Source: Pseudomonas sp. 14P_8.1_Bac3
Lineage (GTDB): Bacteria > Pseudomonadota > Gammaproteobacteria > Pseudomonadales > Pseudomonadaceae
NCBI RefSeq assembly: GCF_025466085.1
Contig: NZ_JANLOD010000026.1
Span: 28,623 to 92,622, forward strand
Direction: 5' to 3'
Length of the DNA stretch: 64,000 bases
Part shown: positions 61,730 through 64,000 of the stretch, piece by piece
Numbering within the stretch: the first letter of the stretch is position 1
How the letters are laid out: each line of letters opens with the position of its first letter
Position numbers and translations under genes: made by a program
Notes under the pieces: model-generated
What the model was told of the DNA's origin: nothing
Database searches by the model: none
The model's input: only the letters and a program-made list of their open reading frames with translations

Positions 61730-62835
61730 CAGTTGAAACCCCGGGTCAGCAGCTCGGTCATCTGCGCCCGACTCAGCGTGGCCAGCCCGAGGTTTTCCAG
61801 GGTACGGCCTTCAGCGTAGAGGTCCCGTGCGGCGACCACCGAGGCGATGCTCAGCAAGCCCTGCGCCACCGGCGTCGGCACCCCGGCCCAGCGGCCGACG
61901 GACACCAGGAAGGACAGGCCCAGGCGAGTGTCTTCGAGCATGTAGCGATGTTTCTGCAAGTCGATGTCTTCGCGCCAGTCACCGCTGTCGGTCAGCTTGC
62001 CGTGGGCGCCGCGACCGTACATCCACTCGTCACCTTCAGTGGTGTTGTAGTGGTCGGCCAGCGGAAAGTGCGGTGCGCCGTAGGTCAGTGCTTCGCGCAC
62101 GGCCATGCGTTCGGCATCCAGCTGGCTGGTCACGCGGCGAATCGACGGCTGGGTGCCCTCGTTGTGAATGTCCCAGGCCTCGAAGTGCTCCAGCGGTCCC
62201 GCGTTCATCATGATCAACGGCGGATGAATGATCGGGCCGGCGTTCATCAGCGCCCCGCTCAGGGCGTCTTCAATCGGCTCGACGCTCGGGTAGGCCTCGC
62301 GCAGCACTGCGAAGGCGTGTTCGGACAGATGGCTCGGGAATACGCCGGTCGGCAGGCGGGTGGCATAGCCACTGACGATCAGGTCGCTGGCGCCGTGTTT
62401 GCGCACCAGGTACGGCAGCGTGCCGGTTTCGGCGAAGGCGACCTTGCTGGTGTTACCCGCTTCGGCCATAGCTTTGGCGAACACGTAGCTGCCGAACGTG
62501 CCCGGCGGCAGGAACACCACTTGACCGTCGTGCAGGTGCGGCGCGACGTGCCTGGCCAGGTCTTCATGGGAGGTGGATGGCAGCGGGATGATGATCAGCT
62601 GCGCATCGCTCAGGGCCTCGGCAAGATTGTCGGTCAGGGTTAGCGTGTCGCCCGGTTGGCCGACGGATAACTGGCGCGTGCCGCGGTAGTCCTTGATGGT
62701 CAGGCGGCCGATGGCCAACAGTTCCTTGAGCGCTGCGCCGTCGCGACGCCACAGGCGGGTTGGATGCCCTTTTTCAGCCATTTCGACAGCAGCGGCATAG
62801 CAGCCGTGGCCGCCGCCCAGCACGGTAATGTTCAT
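61729..62835 (-). CDS. Octopine/nopaline-dehydrogenase-family opine-type enzyme
   Basis: A 368-residue NAD(P)-binding protein with VLGGGHGCYAAAVEMAEKGH as the cofactor motif and the octopine/nopaline dehydrogenase C-terminal domain (GALMNAGPIIHPPLIMMNAGPLEHFEAWDIHNEGTQPSIRRV, with catalytic His). These enzymes link or split an amino acid and a keto acid (opines). In many bacteria members of the family act in catabolism. First gene of the pair with HCDH-type dehydrogenase; an AraC gene is upstream in the same direction. Confidence 0.86.
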   Translation of the reverse strand: MNITVLGGGHGCYAAAVEMAEKGHPTRLWRRDGAALKELLAIGRLTIKDYRGTRQLSVGQPGDTLTLTDNLAEALSDAQLIIIPLPSTSHEDLARHVAPHLHDGQVVFLPPGTFGSYVFAKAMAEAGNTSKVAFAETGTLPYLVRKHGASDLIVSGYATRLPTGVFPSHLSEHAFAVLREAYPSVEPIEDALSGALMNAGPIIHPPLIMMNAGPLEHFEAWDIHNEGTQPSIRRVTSQLDAERMAVREALTYGAPHFPLADHYNTTEGDEWMYGRGAHGKLTDSGDWREDIDLQKHRYMLEDTRLGLSFLVSVGRWAGVPTPVAQGLLSIASVVAARDLYAEGRTLENLGLATLSRAQMTELLTRGFN

Positions 62836-62930
62836 GGAGGTGCTCCTCTGAAAAGAGACTCGATGCTATCGGGCCGCACCGTCCCACACCTTTCCGATTG
62901 CGCAGCCGCCGTTCGGATTACGCAGCAGTC

Positions 62931-63905
62931 TCAATGGGCCTGCCGGCGCAAGGTGTCCGACGGCAGGCAGCCGTAGCGTTGCCGATAGGCGCTGGAGAAA
63001 TGCCCGAAGCTGTTGATGCCGTGGCGTAGCAGGATGTCGGTGACGGTTTCACCGGCCCTGCACTGCTTGAGCGACTCGTGGATCACCGCCAGGCGGCGGT
63101 CGCGAATGTACTGCACCGGCGCCTGCTGGAGGAACTGACTGAAGCCGTTCTGCAAGGTGCGCACCGACACCCCGCACAGCTCGCTCAGCATCGCCAGGCT
63201 GATCGGTTCGTCGAGGTGCGCCTCTATGTAATCGCGGGCCTTTTTCACGTGGTGCGGCAGGGGTGCGCGGGAGTCGGCCAGCAGGTCTGCGGAGTAGTTA
63301 TGGGGCAATTGCGTGAGCAGCAGTTGCATCAGGTAGTCGGACAGGCTGCGGTCGATACTCGGGCCGTCCACGCCGCTGCCGTACAGCCGGCAGATGTAGT
63401 CCAGGGTGTGAAAAAGACTGATGACCCCGGTGCCGAGCGGGTCGACGCTGACATCGAAGATCACCGACTGACCCAGGCTGCGACCGAGCAGGCGTTGCAG
63501 TTGGGTCTCCAGGGCATCGCGGTCGACGCGCAGGATCAGGTTGCGGCATTGGCCATCGGTGACGATCCGGCTCCTGGCGAACGGTGAGGAAATGCTCAGG
63601 TGCCCCGATTGCATCGCCGCGCTGCGCCGGCCGTGGGCCACCTCGCAATGACCCTGCAAGGTAATGCGAAACAGGTATTGATCGGCAATGTCGCCGACGG
63701 TGATTTCCACCGGCGCGCCATAGCTCAGGTCGAGCAATGCCGACGCGCCGAAAAACACGCCGTTGAGCCGGGTGTACATGGGCTCGTCGCGCAATACGCT
63801 GAAGCTGTGCGGGCACAGGTAGTGGCTGACCTTGTCCTTGATCTCGCGGTAATCCGCCGAGCTGAGCAGGCTGTGGCGTTCCAGCAAATGTACGTCGTTC
63901 AACAT
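62931..63905 (-). CDS. AraC-family regulator of the opine-type pair
   Basis: A 324-residue AraC regulator. The first ~215 residues are an AraC-binding-like domain (GVFFGASALLDLSYGAPVEITVGDIADQYLFRITLQGHCEVAHG), and the last ~100 residues the DNA-binding domain (ISLAMLSELCGVSVRTLQNGFSQFL; TVTDILLRHGINSFGHFSSAYRQRYG). ATG 63905 with AGGAG eight bases upstream is preferred to the frame start at 63977. It is 95 bp upstream of the opine-type gene on the same strand and probably controls it. Confidence 0.86.
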   Translation of the reverse strand: MLNDVHLLERHSLLSSADYREIKDKVSHYLCPHSFSVLRDEPMYTRLNGVFFGASALLDLSYGAPVEITVGDIADQYLFRITLQGHCEVAHGRRSAAMQSGHLSISSPFARSRIVTDGQCRNLILRVDRDALETQLQRLLGRSLGQSVIFDVSVDPLGTGVISLFHTLDYICRLYGSGVDGPSIDRSLSDYLMQLLLTQLPHNYSADLLADSRAPLPHHVKKARDYIEAHLDEPISLAMLSELCGVSVRTLQNGFSQFLQQAPVQYIRDRRLAVIHESLKQCRAGETVTDILLRHGINSFGHFSSAYRQRYGCLPSDTLRRQAH

Positions 63906-64000
63906 CGAAGGCTCTCCTGATTTGAAGCGGATCGGCCCCGCAGGGGGTGGATGGTCCGGGGCCGCGGGGCCCCGCATGGGTGGGTTGGGGGGGGCTGGCT
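63906..64000. other. GC-rich end of window, nothing recognised
   Basis: Contains a GC-rich palindrome (GGGGCCGCGGGGCCCC) at about 63957-63972 and a run of eight G residues near 63987. No gene is called; a promoter of the AraC gene may lie here. Confidence 0.4.

Noticed and set aside
63951..64000. G-rich end of the window as a structured element
   Set aside because: Too little sequence to judge, and the G run at the edge could be an assembly artefact.

Overview
The window reads as chromosomal DNA of a fluorescent-group Pseudomonas. It is GC-rich with dense, mostly SD-led genes. It carries many AraC/LysR/LacI regulators and MFS carriers, a metE of the usual pseudomonad length, and repeated copies of the palindromic REP doublets (arms like GTAGGAGCCAGC...GCTGGCTCCTAC) typical of this group. 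No rRNA, tRNA, CRISPR, phage or transposase gene is visible. Strand of each gene is given in its entry; starts were moved to internal codons wherever a Shine-Dalgarno (SD) site or a paralogue supported it.

Layout. 1-21.5 kb is mixed core/accessory DNA: an OsmC-YcaO protein cut by the window edge, metE, an ExuT-like hexuronate carrier, a GlxA-type regulator, a secreted epoxide-hydrolase-like enzyme, an Fsr-like carrier, a tauD-tauA pair without tauB/tauC, a large GAF-GAF-GGDEF-EAL protein, an MHS-family carrier, small lipoproteins, and a TonB receptor with a downstream AraC gene.

21.8-49.9 kb is one long accessory catabolic island in two modules. Module A (21.8-36.9 kb) has a five-gene operon (Gfo/Idh/MocA dehydrogenase, two tandem GH3-like proteins, TIM-barrel isomerase/epimerase, GMC oxidoreductase), a divergent XRE-type regulator, a shortened ThDP enzyme, a four-gene PotABCD-type ABC importer and a second GMC oxidoreductase. 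Module B (39.3-49.9 kb) has a HisD-like dehydrogenase, an operon of ThuA-like protein, full-length ThDP enzyme and a third GMC oxidoreductase, a LacI regulator, two divergent MFS carriers and an SDR. A chemoreceptor sits between the modules. Module B is tied together by copies of GTTATACGTATAAC in its control regions, very likely the LacI operator. Module A and the HisD-like promoter share GACGCA direct repeats spaced about one helical turn. Together these look like an oxidation-first pathway for a sugar, glycoside or polyol; the substrate cannot be told from sequence. This is the most novel-looking part of the window.

50-64 kb holds an AraC regulator, a fatty-acid-hydroxylase/sterol-desaturase-type membrane enzyme with a small membrane protein, a DUF1302/DUF1329 envelope pair, a GNAT acetyltransferase, a sad-like succinate semialdehyde dehydrogenase divergent from a PtrR-like LysR gene, and a final group (NIPSNAP protein, 3-hydroxyacyl-CoA-type dehydrogenase, octopine/nopaline-type dehydrogenase, AraC regulator).
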